Positions 1 to 11,400 of a stretch of DNA of 64,000 nt are shown here, one piece after another. Every line of letters starts with the position of its first letter. Within the stretch, counting starts at the first letter, position 1. The DNA is taken from contig JAJTUP010000002.1 of the NCBI GenBank assembly GCA_021399435.1, positions 3,472,001-3,536,000 on the forward strand, in the 5' to 3' direction. A program made the position numbers and the translations under genes. The notes under the pieces are model-generated. The model saw nothing but the letters and a program-made list of their open reading frames with translations, was not told the origin of the DNA and made no database searches. Origin of the DNA: Diaporthe sp. PMI_573. Its lineage: Eukaryota; Ascomycota; Sordariomycetes; Diaporthales; Diaporthaceae.

Positions 1-618
1 TCCCTCAACATGGGCATCGCGGTTGGCATCGGAGTCTCGCTTCTGCAGGTCATCCGACACGCCACCCGGCCCAGGATACAGATCCTGGGGCGTATTCCGG
101 GCACACAGCGATTTGAAAACGCCGAGGACAACCCCGAGCGGTTGGAGTTTGTCGAGGGCTGTCTGATCGTCAAGATTCCCGAGCCGCTGACCTTTGCCAA
201 CACAGGCGAGCTCAGGACCAGGCTCAGGCGCTTGGAGATGTATGGCACGGGCAAGGCGCACCCTGCGCTGCCCCGTCTCCGCCACGAAGACAGTAACAGG
301 AACATCATATTCGACATTCATGGCGTGACCTCGCTCGATGGGTCTGGCACCATGGTGCTCGAGGAGATTGTGCGCACGTACCGCGAGCGCGGGGTGCGGG
401 TGTTCTTCAGCCGGTGTCCAAATCGCGGCAAAGACAACAGCAAGGTATGGCGGCTTATGGTGCGCAGCGGCATCGTAGACCTTGTGGGCGGGGAGGGCCA
501 ATTCGTGGACGATGTGCAGGATGCCCTCAAGATGACGGAAGTGGAGGATGGCGGGGAGTCGGTCGTCTCGGGAGAGAGGGGCCGGACGATGGCGGAGAGA
601 GATGCCGGGGCAGAGTGA
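1..618 (+). CDS. Sulfate permease family protein, C-terminal part (STAS domain)
   Basis: Partial gene: the frame is open from the first base and ends with TGA at 616-618, so 205 C-terminal residues are visible. The first ~20 residues look like the end of the last membrane helix (GIAVGIGVSLLQVIRHATRP). They lead into the linker IQILGRIPGTQRFENAED that is typical of SulP transporters. Residues ~50-170 form a STAS domain, including NIIFDIHGVTSLDGSGTMVL, the segment around the nucleotide-binding/phospho-serine loop. The family moves sulfate or related anions across the plasma or vacuolar membrane, and STAS is the cytosolic regulatory tail. The last ~35 residues are charged and poorly conserved in type. 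Membership is clear from the family pattern; the exact substrate and membrane cannot be told from this part. Confidence 0.85.
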   Translation, partial: SLNMGIAVGIGVSLLQVIRHATRPRIQILGRIPGTQRFENAEDNPERLEFVEGCLIVKIPEPLTFANTGELRTRLRRLEMYGTGKAHPALPRLRHEDSNRNIIFDIHGVTSLDGSGTMVLEEIVRTYRERGVRVFFSRCPNRGKDNSKVWRLMVRSGIVDLVGGEGQFVDDVQDALKMTEVEDGGESVVSGERGRTMAERDAGAE

Positions 619-1346
619 GAGATTTCGCGGTCTAGACGATTAGATCAAAGTATATAGACGACCTGTGCGGATATGGTGTATAAAGATGACTGGGACGACT
701 GGATGGGTAGATGTGTGTGTCTTTGAACGGCACTTGGACACGTATATTACGACATGGGGCGGCGTCTTGCATAAGTGGTGTGGAATATGTGGTGCATTTT
801 CCTTTTTTTTTTTTTTTTTTTTTTTTAAAAATCCTGCGAGATAGATATCCAGAAGAGCATTGTATTTCCGGTTATGATTTACAATCCATCAAATTCGAAA
901 GCACACAGATACGTCAAGAGATATGCTACGTCACTGCCATCCGCTTGTGAATATCGTGTGTACAGCAATCTAAGGTGTGCATGTCTTGCCCAAGCTCGGT
1001 ATTTGGGATTTCAGGAGCGAACATGCACGTGGCAGCCAGGCCAATGAGACAGTTGGTGGTAGCTTTGAGCTGAGTGCACCTCTACCACTACCATCCATGA
1101 CCTGATAATCTATGACCGCCACCTCAGATCGGCGTCGTCGCTATAGAGCCTGTTTTGGCCACTGCCTATGGCGGCCGGGTGACCCGAGGCTTGCATGGCT
1201 TTCTTGATCTTGGAGTGTTCACCCCTCGTGAGCAAGGACATCCGGCCAGAGTTCACACCATATCTGCAAAATTCCCATTTCTTGGAAGGGACCTAGTTGG
1301 AATATCTAAGCTCTTTGACGATGATCTACGACTGTCGCTGGCCCAT
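619..1346. other. Intergenic region with poly-T tract
   Basis: This is the tail-to-tail gap between the sulfate permease and the N-acetyltransferase. It carries an uninterrupted run of 24 T at 803-826. No supported gene was seen. Confidence 0.7.
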
Positions 1347-2411
1347 TCATGTCAGAGCCGTCTCGAACCCCTTTATCCCCTGTTTCTGATCGTCGCTCAT
1401 GATAATGCCAAAATATTCCTTCAACGCCTCTATTCGCTCCTCCTCCGTTTGGCATATTTTCACTATGTCCGTCTTGCCACCAAGATTTCTTTTCACCACC
1501 CCGTGCGCAAGCATAATCTTCCCACTCGTTTCCACCTCCGGAATCGGGATGGAGCCCGAGTCACATCCATCCGCAGCCTCGATTGACCCCTTCTCCCACG
1601 TGCCTTCACAAGAGCCTCTGAGGAACTTGACCACAAGGATCTGTTTCCGCTGGAAGCTTTCGGGGTGGGCCGAGACCCAGTAGTTGGCACATTCTAGATC
1701 CCAACTCGAGGCCTCGCGGTCACCAAACGCGTAGTAACGGTTCCATTCGTCCTCTGGACGGTTGCGATACTCATAAAACCACACCATATTGACCTCACCA
1801 TCGGACAGGGCACCAGGGTACAGGCCGCGCGTGATCCTCACCTCCTGCGACCCCAGATTCTTGTGAACCGGATACTCGCACCCACGCTCGAGGCTATGTA
1901 TCAGCGGTAGCGGCGCCGTCATCCCGTCGCCGCCGAACCCGACGTCCGTCACCCAGCGCTCCGCGCCGAACTCGACGATCGTGACGACATGGCGGGGGCC
2001 GACGAAGTCGCCCTTAGGAACCGGCCCATCGCGCAGACGGATCGAGGCCTGGCAATGGTAGGCCGTGAAGCCAAGGCCACGCAGGATATTCAACCAGAAG
2101 ATAGCCGTCTCGAAGCAGTACCCTCCCCGCCCTCGGCTCGGTGGGCCGACAAATTTCTGGTACAGCGCCTGGGGATCTATATCATTGATGTGGCGTGTGT
2201 TGTAGTGCAGAGAGAGGTTTTCGTATGGGATAGTGGTGATTTGCAGGCGGTGAAGAAGGGTCAGCGCCTGCGGGTTGCGGGGGAAGGACAGCGAGAGCGG
2301 GAAAGATATGTGGTTGAGATAGTTTAGGATCTGGGAGGGGCTGTAGGCGGAGCCAAGCGATGTGTGCTGGGGTGTGGAGACGCCCTCGGCGACTTGTGTG
2401 TGACTTGCCAT
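1347..2411 (-). CDS. Arylamine N-acetyltransferase (NAT)
   Basis: Single-exon gene for a 354-residue cytosolic enzyme. It transfers an acyl group (acetyl, or malonyl in some fungi) from CoA to arylamines by a ping-pong mechanism. All three catalytic residues are visible: Cys99 in RGRGGYCFE, His141 in GPRHVVTIV and Asp156 in WVTDVGFGG. The length suits fungal NATs, which are longer than bacterial ones because of inserts in the second and third domains. In Fusarium, relatives (FDB2/NAT1) detoxify the plant benzoxazolinone product 2-aminophenol by N-malonylation; whether this copy does so is inference. The ATG at 2411 is the first start after an upstream stop. The gene is tail-to-tail with the sulfate permease and has no operon-like partner. 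Confidence 0.93.
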   Translation of the reverse strand: MASHTQVAEGVSTPQHTSLGSAYSPSQILNYLNHISFPLSLSFPRNPQALTLLHRLQITTIPYENLSLHYNTRHINDIDPQALYQKFVGPPSRGRGGYCFETAIFWLNILRGLGFTAYHCQASIRLRDGPVPKGDFVGPRHVVTIVEFGAERWVTDVGFGGDGMTAPLPLIHSLERGCEYPVHKNLGSQEVRITRGLYPGALSDGEVNMVWFYEYRNRPEDEWNRYYAFGDREASSWDLECANYWVSAHPESFQRKQILVVKFLRGSCEGTWEKGSIEAADGCDSGSIPIPEVETSGKIMLAHGVVKRNLGGKTDIVKICQTEEERIEALKEYFGIIMSDDQKQGIKGFETALT

Positions 2412-3301
2412 CTTCAGCCTCCGGCGCTGTTGAGGATGGCCAGGCTACGCAAGAGGTTGTTTGGGACCTTCAAGTTGCGTAAGTATAGTGAGTTGGTGAT
2501 TCCCGTGTCGACTTTTGAACACAGTGAGGGACCGTGAGTCAGGCCGGGACAGACAAGTGTGGTGGTGGATAGGAAACAATCCTTTCCTAGCGCATCACGC
2601 CATCGCGATCCCGTCGCCCGTGTAGACTGACCAGTGGCATTACACCAAAGTTGAGATCTCAAGAGGGTGCATCCTTGGCAACTGCCTCTCAGGTGGCCAT
2701 TGCTGAACACCATTTGGGTTCTGTGTTAGGATGTCGCCTCGAATTTTGATTCACACGGATAGAAATGAGAACCACACCTTTCAATACGGGTCGGTGCCAA
2801 GAAGAACACCGGCTTCTTCGTCGTAGAAGCATTGTAATGCACAGATATCCTGCTAAGTGGGTGTCCACTGAGCAGGCTTCGCCAGAGATCGAGACAGCCG
2901 CGCGGATCGTACTTGAAACATAAATGCTGTCACTTAATCAGTACTTATACAGTCTACAATGGACTATATCTGTGCTATGTGAAGGCTTGCTATTGTATTA
3001 CCTATAGCTACTTATTTATTAGATATTATATGGCTATACTTCTATAAAGATAATAAGGAAAATTAAAAGGCTTAGAAAAGTAGTTTTTAATAAATAGATT
3101 AATAATTTTAAATAATATACTTTAATTTATATAAAAAAAACAAATGGTTAGTAGAGATTTAAAGCCTTATTTTAGAGACATATCTAATATTATCTAGTAG
3201 GACTTAAATAAATTATCCTCTTTCTACTTTATTATTTTTTTATTGAATTTCTCTTTCCAAGCTTTATATTATATATTTCCAGTGCAGGAGCAGCTCCTAT
3301 T
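2412..3301. other. Intergenic region grading into an AT-rich island
   Basis: From about 2930 to 3545 base composition shifts sharply to A+T (long strings of TATTA, TTTAA and TATATA), unlike the GC-rich neighbours. No open frame can be supported inside. The island surrounds the tRNA-Ile gene. This looks like a relic altered by repeat-induced point mutation (RIP) or a decayed element, but no element is recognisable. Confidence 0.6.
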
Positions 3302-3403
3302 GGTCGATTAGCTCAGCTGGTCCAGAGCGTCGTACTAATACTTCCTTGTTACAAGGAAATATATGTAATGCGAAGGTCGCGGGTTCGATCCCCTCATTGA
3401 CCA
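3302..3403 (+). tRNA. tRNA-Ile (anticodon AAT) with 27-nt intron
   Basis: The acceptor arms GGTCGAT and ATTGACC pair fully (one G-U) and are followed by discriminator A at 3403. The D arm is GCTC/GAGC. The anticodon stem TCGTA/TGCGA encloses CTAATA with anticodon AAT. A 27-nt intron (3341-3367) sits after position 37, the usual eukaryotic site, and itself forms a hairpin (TTCCTTG/CAAGGAA). The T arm GCGGG/CCCTC has one C-U mismatch (3380 with 3394) where isoleucine tRNAs normally have C-G. A Pol III stop of nine T follows at 3410-3418. It lies in the AT-rich island, so it may be a mildly damaged copy. Confidence 0.93.
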
Positions 3404-3409
3404 ATTTGC

Positions 3410-3418
3410 TTTTTTTTT
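3410..3418 (+). terminator. Pol III terminator of tRNA-Ile
   Basis: Run of nine T starting 7 nt past the tRNA 3' end, the standard RNA polymerase III stop signal. Confidence 0.8.
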
Positions 3419-3568
3419 CTTCTTCTTTAAACATTTATTAGATCTGTAGTTATTATTTTATATAATAAACATAGTAGATAGTTTAAATAAAAGTATAATC
3501 TATACAACTATTAAAACTAATGCTACTCTTTATGCCTCTAAAGTTTGTAATGGCCATTTGTCGTCCCC

Positions 3569-3808
3569 CTAACATTCCCACACATACGTGCACTTGGTGT
3601 TGGGAGGTGTGCAGCTACTCTTTCCACCATTGCCAGACCCAGCAAAGCGTCCGTTTCTGTTTCCACAGACCTCAGGAAGTTCTGGAGCTGTGTATTGGGT
3701 ATCGATTTCACAGGTGAGGTCTGCGGAGCAAGTACCAGAGAGATTCCAGGTAGCAGCCTGAGCAAGGGCCAAAGGCATGAGGAAGGTGACGATAGTAGTG
3801 AGCTGCAT
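3569..3808 (-). CDS. Small secreted cysteine-rich protein (effector-like)
   Basis: 79 residues in one exon from an ATG at 3808. Residues 1-18 form a clear signal peptide (MQLTTIVTFLMPLALAQA), so the mature protein would be ~61 residues. It has six cysteines (C27, C33, C48, C66, C73, C79), an even number consistent with three disulfides, and ends in KCTYVWEC. Small size, signal peptide and paired cysteines fit fungal secreted effectors or antimicrobial-type proteins. No family is recognised and no function is assigned. It lies between the AT-rich island with tRNA-Ile and the tRNA-Asp gene, a setting where effector-like genes are often found. An intron-containing longer model cannot be excluded. 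Confidence 0.6.
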   Translation of the reverse strand: MQLTTIVTFLMPLALAQAATWNLSGTCSADLTCEIDTQYTAPELPEVCGNRNGRFAGSGNGGKSSCTPPNTKCTYVWEC

Positions 3809-4329
3809 CGTAGCGGATATTGAGTGTGAGACCAGATTGAGTGATTGAGTCGAGAGTGAATCTTGGCGAGCAGATTTTTGGAAGGGATGTATGAGAGAAT
3901 GGCGCGACTGCAGGAGACTTGTCCATAAGGGCCATGGACATCATATAAATAGAAGTTGTGTCTGGTGTAGAGAAGAGCACTGCCTCCCCCGTCTTCGGTG
4001 CATGCCGTTCCAAGTATGACTCGCCTTCCATTGCGATGTGCACCTGGGCAGCCGTTAGAGAACAATGTGTGGAGAACATAGCTACAGTGGATGTCATATA
4101 GAATACAGAGGACAGAGCACTTGCTACGTAAAATGGAGATCAACGCAATGCGACAAACAGGTAATAGAACATAATCGTGTAAGGGAAATGACTATGTTAG
4201 TGTTTGTGTGCGAGCATTTGACTGGAGATAGAGGCGCAATTTCGTCAAGGGTATATGAATACGATCCCCGACCGTTTTGTAACGACACCCCCACTGGCTA
4301 CCTCGGTAACTCCGAGATACAAAGAACCT

Positions 4330-4422
4330 TCTTTCGTAGTATAGTGGTTAGTATGCAAGCTTGTCATCGCCATCCTGGAAGCAGCAACGCTTGAGACCCG
4401 GGTTCAATTCCCGGCGAGAGAG
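4330..4422 (+). tRNA. tRNA-Asp (anticodon GTC) with 21-nt intron, copy 1
   Basis: The acceptor arms TCTTTCG/CGAGAGA pair completely (one G-U) and the discriminator is G, as in aspartate tRNAs. The anticodon stem CAAGC/GCTTG encloses TTGTCA, giving anticodon GTC. The T arm CCGGG/CCCGG is perfect, with loop TTCAATT. The intron at 4367-4387 follows position 37. A T-rich Pol III stop follows near 4437-4450. A near-identical inverted copy lies at 42662-42754, differing by a single intron base. Confidence 0.95.
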
Positions 4423-5386
4423 AAGAATTGCATTATCTTTTTGACTTTTTTCGGTCCGGCTTGGAGCCGTCTCGGGTCACGTCCGATGTGGGCCGGGACG
4501 CTCTGCAGTACTCCATCATGGAAGTGGGTGGTAGCAGCTGGAGACGGTCGAGACTTGACACTATGTACTGTGCACACGGATTTTGCGTAGGCGACACAAC
4601 AAGTCTGATGCTTGTTGTGTCTATACTCCTTTGCTCTACTGTGTACAACCACACGCCTGATCTGTATTGTGATCCACATGTAAGTGACGAACTTCGACAG
4701 GGTGGGATCTAATCCAAAGAAATCTTGGGTCCAGGTGCATGTCGATGCATGCCAACATATTCGCGGAAGTCGACAATGCCACGAGTGCGGGTGTGTGTTG
4801 CAGATGCTGAGTTACAATCCCGGACCAACGGACTCGGCATCTTGAAATGAGACACATTTATGGTCATCCAAATGGCACGACCACATGGGTTGTGACCAGA
4901 AATCTACGGGCCGTGCTCGCCTCCGCTTCCCTTCTTCGAGTTGCTTTGCTGACGCCCGCTAGCATAGATCTCCACCGCTTCCAAGATTCTCACACCAGCG
5001 CCATGGGCAGTGGTAGTGGTGCAGGACAGATGCCGTCCTCCAAACACCGTCGATGCGACTGATTTCCTTTTCACATCCAGGTTTTTATATATGTTCTTGG
5101 CTGCCTTTTTGTTTCGACGAGATTGTCAAACTATTCAAAGGCAAATCAGGATAAACGTCCGCGTATCCATCTCGGCAGCGAAACATGCATATGTTGGGGC
5201 GCTGCTGGGTACTCGGTAGACCAAGGGACAGAAATTCTCAGTGGGGATAACCATTAGTTATCACTCGGGTACCACATTTGGCACATATCTTTACCCATTT
5301 TCGCTCTGCTTGCAATAGCGTGATTGATTCCCGTGAATATAGCTGGTGACTGTATACACCACTGGCAGTGTGGAATTTTCCATCTC
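4423..5386. other. Intergenic region
   Basis: Gap between tRNA-Asp and the 3' end of the GH128 gene. The first ~30 bp match the 3' flank of the second tRNA-Asp copy. Only short overlapping open frames without protein-like character were seen. Confidence 0.6.
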
Positions 5387-6874
5387 TTATATGAAAGCAT
5401 CGTTCTGGGACGTGTTTGTGCCTTCGAAAGGCGTGAAAGCGTAGATGGCTCCAAGAGCCGACAGGGCCGGGCCTCCGTGGTCAAGAAGCTCAAGGTCCAC
5501 GTCCGCAGTGCCAAAGTATGCGTATCGGGCAACACACTCTTGATCATCAAGCCAGGAGATGGCACGCTTCAAGAATTCCGTCTTCTCGTCCGTGCTGCCC
5601 TCGGGCTGGAACTGTGTGGGTGGGAGTCGGTCAGCTTACCCTGCCTCGGATTGTGTCCACCTCCATCTGCAAAACTTACCTCAGTGACCCACACGGGGCG
5701 ATCACGAGCAATGTGGCACATGTCGGTGACGAAGGTCATGAAGTCGTCCAAAAGAGAGCATGGGTTGTACTGAAAATACTCAAAGTTAGGCATGAGAGTG
5801 CCAAAGAAGAAAATGGCCACGAGCAGAGGATCAAACTTCTGACAAAGTACAATCGGTACATGACCAATCTCATACTCTGCGACCAGAAATAAGGCTTCAA
5901 AATATGGAAGTTCCATGCAAAACATGACGAACCCCTTGAGTGAAGAATTCATCGGGAGTTTGCTTACCCAGTGGATCGGGACAAAGTCGATGGTGCAGTC
6001 GCTGCATAGACCAAGGAATTGCTTCATCCAGTCGCGTCCATCATTCGAAACTCCAGGGGCTCCTAGCTGGGCTTTGCCAGCGAAGGGTTCCATGTACTGG
6101 CGGTATGCGTCCGCAGCAACGGCAGGGCTGATGTTCGACTGGCCAATGTTCTCGGGCTCGTTGAAAGCGAGGAGGTACTCAGAGCCGGCAGCAATCCAGG
6201 AGGACGCATCTTTGTTCCAAATACCCGTGAGTTCAGAATTGATGCCCCAGAGCATGGGCACATACTCTGTGAAATTCTGCTTGTTGGTCGTGTTTGAGTA
6301 CCAGTTGTACATCCAGTTCACCGAGCTTCCGGTTTCCCCAAACCCCTGTAGCGCATAAAGCTATCAGTTTCAAAATACTGAAAGCGAGGCCGTGGAAGTT
6401 GAGAGATGAATCAATGGTAGAAGTGGACCCCCAAGATGGAAGGCAAATCTCAGGGCAGTGTTGCCTCGGAGAGATGCTTTTCGAGGCTATTATGGGTTCT
6501 TATTTCGATTTAATGCCGCTCAACAAACCCTCATTCATATGAAAGTGTAAAATATACCTCCAAATGTGTAATAAAATGAAAGAAATTGCACTCGCCGTGA
6601 TCAGGACATCGTCATTCGCGCCGAGCCCACGCTTGGGGCTCCCATCAGACGTCACTCCGATGATCAACAGAGCGAAAAAGCAGGTTCTGCATCCAATATA
6701 TGTCAGTAAAGTGCTGTGCCAAGTGGCTTCTATAAAAGGCAATTAATGATACTTGAAAGGTTGGTTGACAAGACCGTCACCGTCAATCTGCCCCGGCGGA
6801 CGCATCGAGCAACTGGGGACGGTGGAGAGGCAAATTTAGTGTGTGTATGTAGCTCACATCTTGACAATCTCCAT
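5387..6874 (-). CDS. Secreted GH128 endo-beta-1,3-glucanase (Asl1-like)
   Basis: Five exons: 6858-6874, 6596-6686, 5968-6345, 5680-5769 and 5387-5611, giving 266 residues, the usual size of Asl1-type GH128 enzymes. Splicing of the first mini-exon creates a signal peptide (MEIVKITCFFALLIIG) ahead of the family start SPKRGLG. Two catalytic glutamates are visible: E99 in FNEPE (acid/base) and E192 in PVWVTE (nucleophile), with HWY spanning the exon 3/4 junction. The enzyme cleaves beta-1,3-glucan in the cell wall or outside the cell. Intron 2 (6346-6595) starts GCGAGT rather than GT; this is the only donor found that keeps frame. Introns 3 and 4 have standard signals, intron 3 with CTAAC and TTTTCAG. 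Confidence 0.85.
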
Positions 6875-8409
6875 GTTGTCCGGGGGTAGTATTCGGTCAC
6901 TTTGAGGAAGGGAAGCAGTCGATTGAATTCGAGATGTGTGATGTTGTGCTGTTCTTTGTGTCTTGCTTGAGAAGAGATTGGTGATCAAGCTTGTAGCCCG
7001 ACAGCGTTGCCATGGAAGGAACTGGAAAGTCTGCAGCTTTGGAAAAGTGATCGGTCAGTGAAACAAAAACCTAGTTTCTGAGGGATTGACTGGAAGGTCA
7101 ACTCTGTTTGCTGATGTTGGCTGGCACGGAGCTCTTTATGACCAGCAAACGAAGGTATTTCTGCTCTTGGGCAAATTTTAACGGACTTTTCAACCGAGAC
7201 CTACTAATAATACCCCCAGGGAGTTTGAAATGTCCACAGTTTGGTTGAGGCATTGTAGGCAGGGCTCGACCCAAGCGGGAAAGGGTTTCGGGCGGATCTT
7301 ATAAACATCATTCGAGACTGCCCAGATCGTAACAGCCGTGTTCCTCTTGTTCAAAATTATTCCTCATCATTTTGCGTAAGATATAATTAGAGACTGCTTT
7401 TCGGAATGAGAGATATCACGGACTTCATTTATTATTAAGCTTCGTCGCCGATGCGGTCCTTCATGACCATCCCTCATACACTTTCCCCGGGTGGATACAC
7501 AGTTATTCCTGCCTACTGACTGTCACCGGTTATAAAAGTTATCAGGGGCAGAATGAAGGTCAGGTAGGAATTACCAACTTAACACATCAGAGTTAATCCT
7601 ACAGCACTCAGACATGTGCAGGCAGTTAACACAATTGGTCAACATGATATCGCAACTACACCATGAATGTTCTTGGGAGAACAAGAGAACGCCCTCCAAC
7701 TTGACCTTGGAGCCATATATTCAATCAATCTCTCTGCCAAGGTGTACTTTTGCTTCTCTCGTGAGTATTCCATACCCATATCAGCAAACGGATTGAACTG
7801 AAGCCAAACCATCCATCAAGTTGATGATATCCGCCCTTCAGCTCGACTCTTCATATTTCCAGTGCACAAGACCAGTACGCTCTCAAGCTCGACTAGTTAT
7901 CAGCAGCAATGATAGGGCAAGGGGCCTCGTGGTGATACTCGGAGGGCGGAAAACAAGAACACAAGTGCAACTTTTCCTACGAGCCTGGGAACCGAAACAA
8001 CACAACACATCGCCAGTGCAGTGATGATAAGCATAAAATCAGTCTTCGGCGTAATGATCTGTCCGCAGTTTTGCGTTCTTCGCCTTTCCACTCCGGTGAC
8101 CCTGAGTAAAATCGTACATAGACATGTGATGAAACAAGTCACAAGAGCTGACTCTCGAAAAGCAGGAATGAATCATGCCAGGCCCTCAACCAATTCATTC
8201 CATTTCAACCGGCCCCTCACGTCGGAGTAGTGATTGTCCCACCGTTCCTCATTAAGACAAACCCCTGGAAAACTTCATAACACAACCCCCTGTTCAGTTA
8301 GAGAAGTAAGAGTGATGATTGGGCCACAAGGCTATTCCACCGGCAGCTTCAGGCTGCAGTCCATTCGAGACGAGTCTGAGGACGACGGAGCACGACCAGA
8401 CGCCTTTTT
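6875..8409. other. Intergenic region
   Basis: About 1.5 kb holding the GH128 promoter and the 3' side of DEF1. Several short frames below 80 codons exist on both strands, but none shows a signal peptide, motif or splice structure that would support a gene. Confidence 0.6.
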
Positions 8410-11400
8410 CTAAAAGTTGCTGCCTCCACCATAGTTCGAGCCCCATCCACCATGGCGAGGTCCTCCGGAGCCGTAGTAGCTGTTGCCACCGAAACCGCCA
8501 TAGGCAGAGTATGGGCTATTCTGGTGGGCCTGGCCGGACCCTGCCCCCATGCCGTAGCCTGTCGCTGCAGACTGGGCGCCGTGCAGGCCGCCGTGGCCCT
8601 GGAGGTGACTGGGGTACCCGCCGTATCCCATGCTTGGTTGGGCAGACTGTGGAGGGGGCAGACCGCCCTGCGACGGGCCGGTGTTGGTGGCAGAGCCTGG
8701 CCTGGCTCCGACGAGCGAAGGGCTGGGCCCACTTGCTGCCTTTGCGTCGCCGTATGGCTCTAATTTCTCAGCGCTCGACACAGCCGGCTGTGTGGCGGGT
8801 GCGTTGAACGACTGGCCTGCTTGGGCACCATAGGAACCCCCACGGCCAAAGGTGTCGTGGATGCCCCCAAAACCGGCACCTCCAAGGCCGGGCTGAGCGC
8901 CCGACTGTGCGGATCCTGCGCGGCCGTAGTCGCCAAGTCCAGACCCGACACCGCCGCTGTCATTGCGGTGTAGAGAAGACTGCGGATATCCAGTCGCAGG
9001 CGATGATCCATGCTCGAATGGAGTCTGTTGCTGAGACATCCCATAGTGGTGGGGCTGGCCGTACAGGCCGCCAGCCTTCCCGTAAGGGAAGCCACCTTGG
9101 CCGTAGCCACCGTACTGGTTCATGTAGTTGGAGTAGAACTGTCCATAGTATGGTTGGTTGTAGAACTGGTTCCCATGCTGCTGCTGCTGCTGCTGCTGTT
9201 GGTGTTGGCTGGCGAGGCCCTGCGGGTGGCTAGGAGCCGTTGGCTGCTGGCCTTGGGCAGTTGGATTGGGCGTGGTGTTACCGCTGTTAGGGTCCTGAGC
9301 AACGGCGGTGCCAAATCGGGACTGATTGGCGCTCTGAGGATACTGGCTGGCCAAATCACCCTGCGAGGCGCCATATCCACCGAAGCCAGCCCGTGCAGCG
9401 AGACCGCTGTCCTGTGGGGCCTGGCTCGTCTGCTGCTGCTGGCCGTAATTTTGCCCATAGAAGTTGTACGGGTTGCGGTTCTGCTGGTCAGCGGTGTAGA
9501 AGGAGGTATACTGGTCGGCCGAGGAGCTGTAAGCAGCACCAGGTTGCTGGTTCTGAGGCTGTGACTGCTGCTGGCTTGGGAAGCCCTCGAACTGGGCTTG
9601 GGCCGCAGATGGGTTGGCCTGGCTGTACGAGTCGAAAGGCTTCTGAGGGAATTGGGACTGCTGGTCCTGGGCGGTTGGCTGACCGAATCGACCGTGACCG
9701 TACTGTTGCTGTGCGGCTGGCTGGATCGGGGGCTGGGCCACCGGCGCTGGCGCGTAGGAAGGTGTCAGCATTGCGCTACCAAAGGGTCGGACCGACGGAT
9801 CCGAAGAAAAGGAGTCGGGTTCACTACCTTGTACGGCAGAAGGTTGGTGGGCCGCAGGCGCAGTTGGGGGGGCTGGGGCGCCTAGATGGGCATTAGTCTG
9901 GTAGGCTTGGGGATAACTGAAGGGAGCGTGCGAGCCCTCTTGCGAAAAGGAAGGTGCAATACCGGAGGGACCTGTGCTTGGCGGGAGGGCTACTGCGGGC
10001 TGCTGGGCGGGGAAAGCTTCCGGGACGGGGGCCGGAGGGGCGGGAGGCAGTGAGGCCCGGGGCTGGGTGACAGGAGAGTCGGCGGGGGGCTGCGCGCGCG
10101 TCTCCGGCTCCTCGCGGTCACCGTCAATGTCGTCCTCGCTTCCGTTCAAATTGAAGGCACCAAACTGGACAGTAGCGCGCTCCAGCTGCTGGTTGGCTGC
10201 CTGGGGCATGCGCACAGCCTCCTCTTGGTTCAGGAACCGCCGTTGGGTCTGGCTGGGGGTGCGAGGGATGGGAGCGCGCTCTGTGGCTCGGCTGGCGGTC
10301 GCGGCAAATCCGCTCGCGGGTGCTTTCGGGGCTTGGTGCTGGGCGTGAGAGGCGGAAATCGGCGTTGCGTTTGCGCTGAGGGCGGAGGCTCGAGGGTCCC
10401 ACGAGTCGGCGGTCTCACTGGCAGCTGTCTCTGTCACAGGTGGGTGGGATTCGTCGACAACCTGCTCAAGGTTCGTCTCAGTCAACTGGTCCTGGGAGGG
10501 CGTCAAAGCAACTTCTGGCACGACTACCATGGGATTCTCTGCTGCGGAAATTTGCTCTTGCGCAGGCTCAGCAGAAAGTTCAGCGATCTGTTCGGAGGCG
10601 GGCTCGGGAGCCGTTGCGGGAGGCTCGTCAGGGGCGGGCAGAGGTTCGACAGCGGGCTCGGGCTCGTCCTCTGGAACGGGCGCATGAGCCTCTTTGGGAG
10701 GCTGAGGTGCGGGCCTGGGGGCGGTCGATTGTCGGAGCATGCTGGCCCAGGTCTTTGCGGTCCCTTGAGGGATGACAGTCGACTGAGCGGGCTCAGGAGC
10801 GGCGGCGGGTCCAGCAGCAGGAGGTGGAGGGGCAGAGGCGGCATCAGAGGCGGCGTTGCTATCCCGAGCGCTCTCGGCGGCAACAGCAGCAGCTCCAGCC
10901 GCCCACCCGCCATCATTGTCATTCTTGGTGGCATCCCAGGCGCTGGAGTCCTCTGTGGGGACGGAGAGAGGCTGGTTTTCCTTGAGGCGCCCATTGGTCG
11001 TCGCTGTCGAGGATCTGCCACGAGCGGCACTGCGGGCGCCGCGCTCAGTAGCACGTCCACGGCCACGTGCTCCGTCGGTTCGTCCACCTCTAGTGGTTCG
11101 GGCATTCGTGACGGCTGGAGAATCGACGCCAGTGGTGGTAGTGAAGGTGTTGTCCTTGGCCTTGGACTTGGACTTCTTGTCCTTTGGCTTCGATACCTCG
11201 CCCCACTGTGAGATGGTACCTGGTGCGGACGGGTGGATGGTTAGTCGGTGCGGAGACAGAGACGGCGACAGGGTCGGCAGCGGAGGTAGCAAAAGCTAGC
11301 ACCGCAGAAACGATGGGGAAGGAGGGACGAAGGCAAGCGAGAGGCGGGGCGGCTAATGATCTGGGGTCACTCACCATCGGCGATGCGCTCGATGGTCGAG

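Noticed and set aside
2414..2713. 99-codon minus-strand frame upstream of the NAT gene
   Set aside because: Overlaps the likely NAT promoter/5' leader and has no motif, signal peptide or conserved character.
3538..4143. 201-codon minus-strand frame overlapping the small secreted protein
   Set aside because: It is a different frame of the same DNA; the 79-residue frame has a signal peptide and cysteine pattern whereas this one has no protein-like features.
9010..9564. Long plus-strand frames opposite DEF1 (also 10225-11211)
   Set aside because: They arise from the GC-rich, stop-poor antisense of the low-complexity DEF1 exon.
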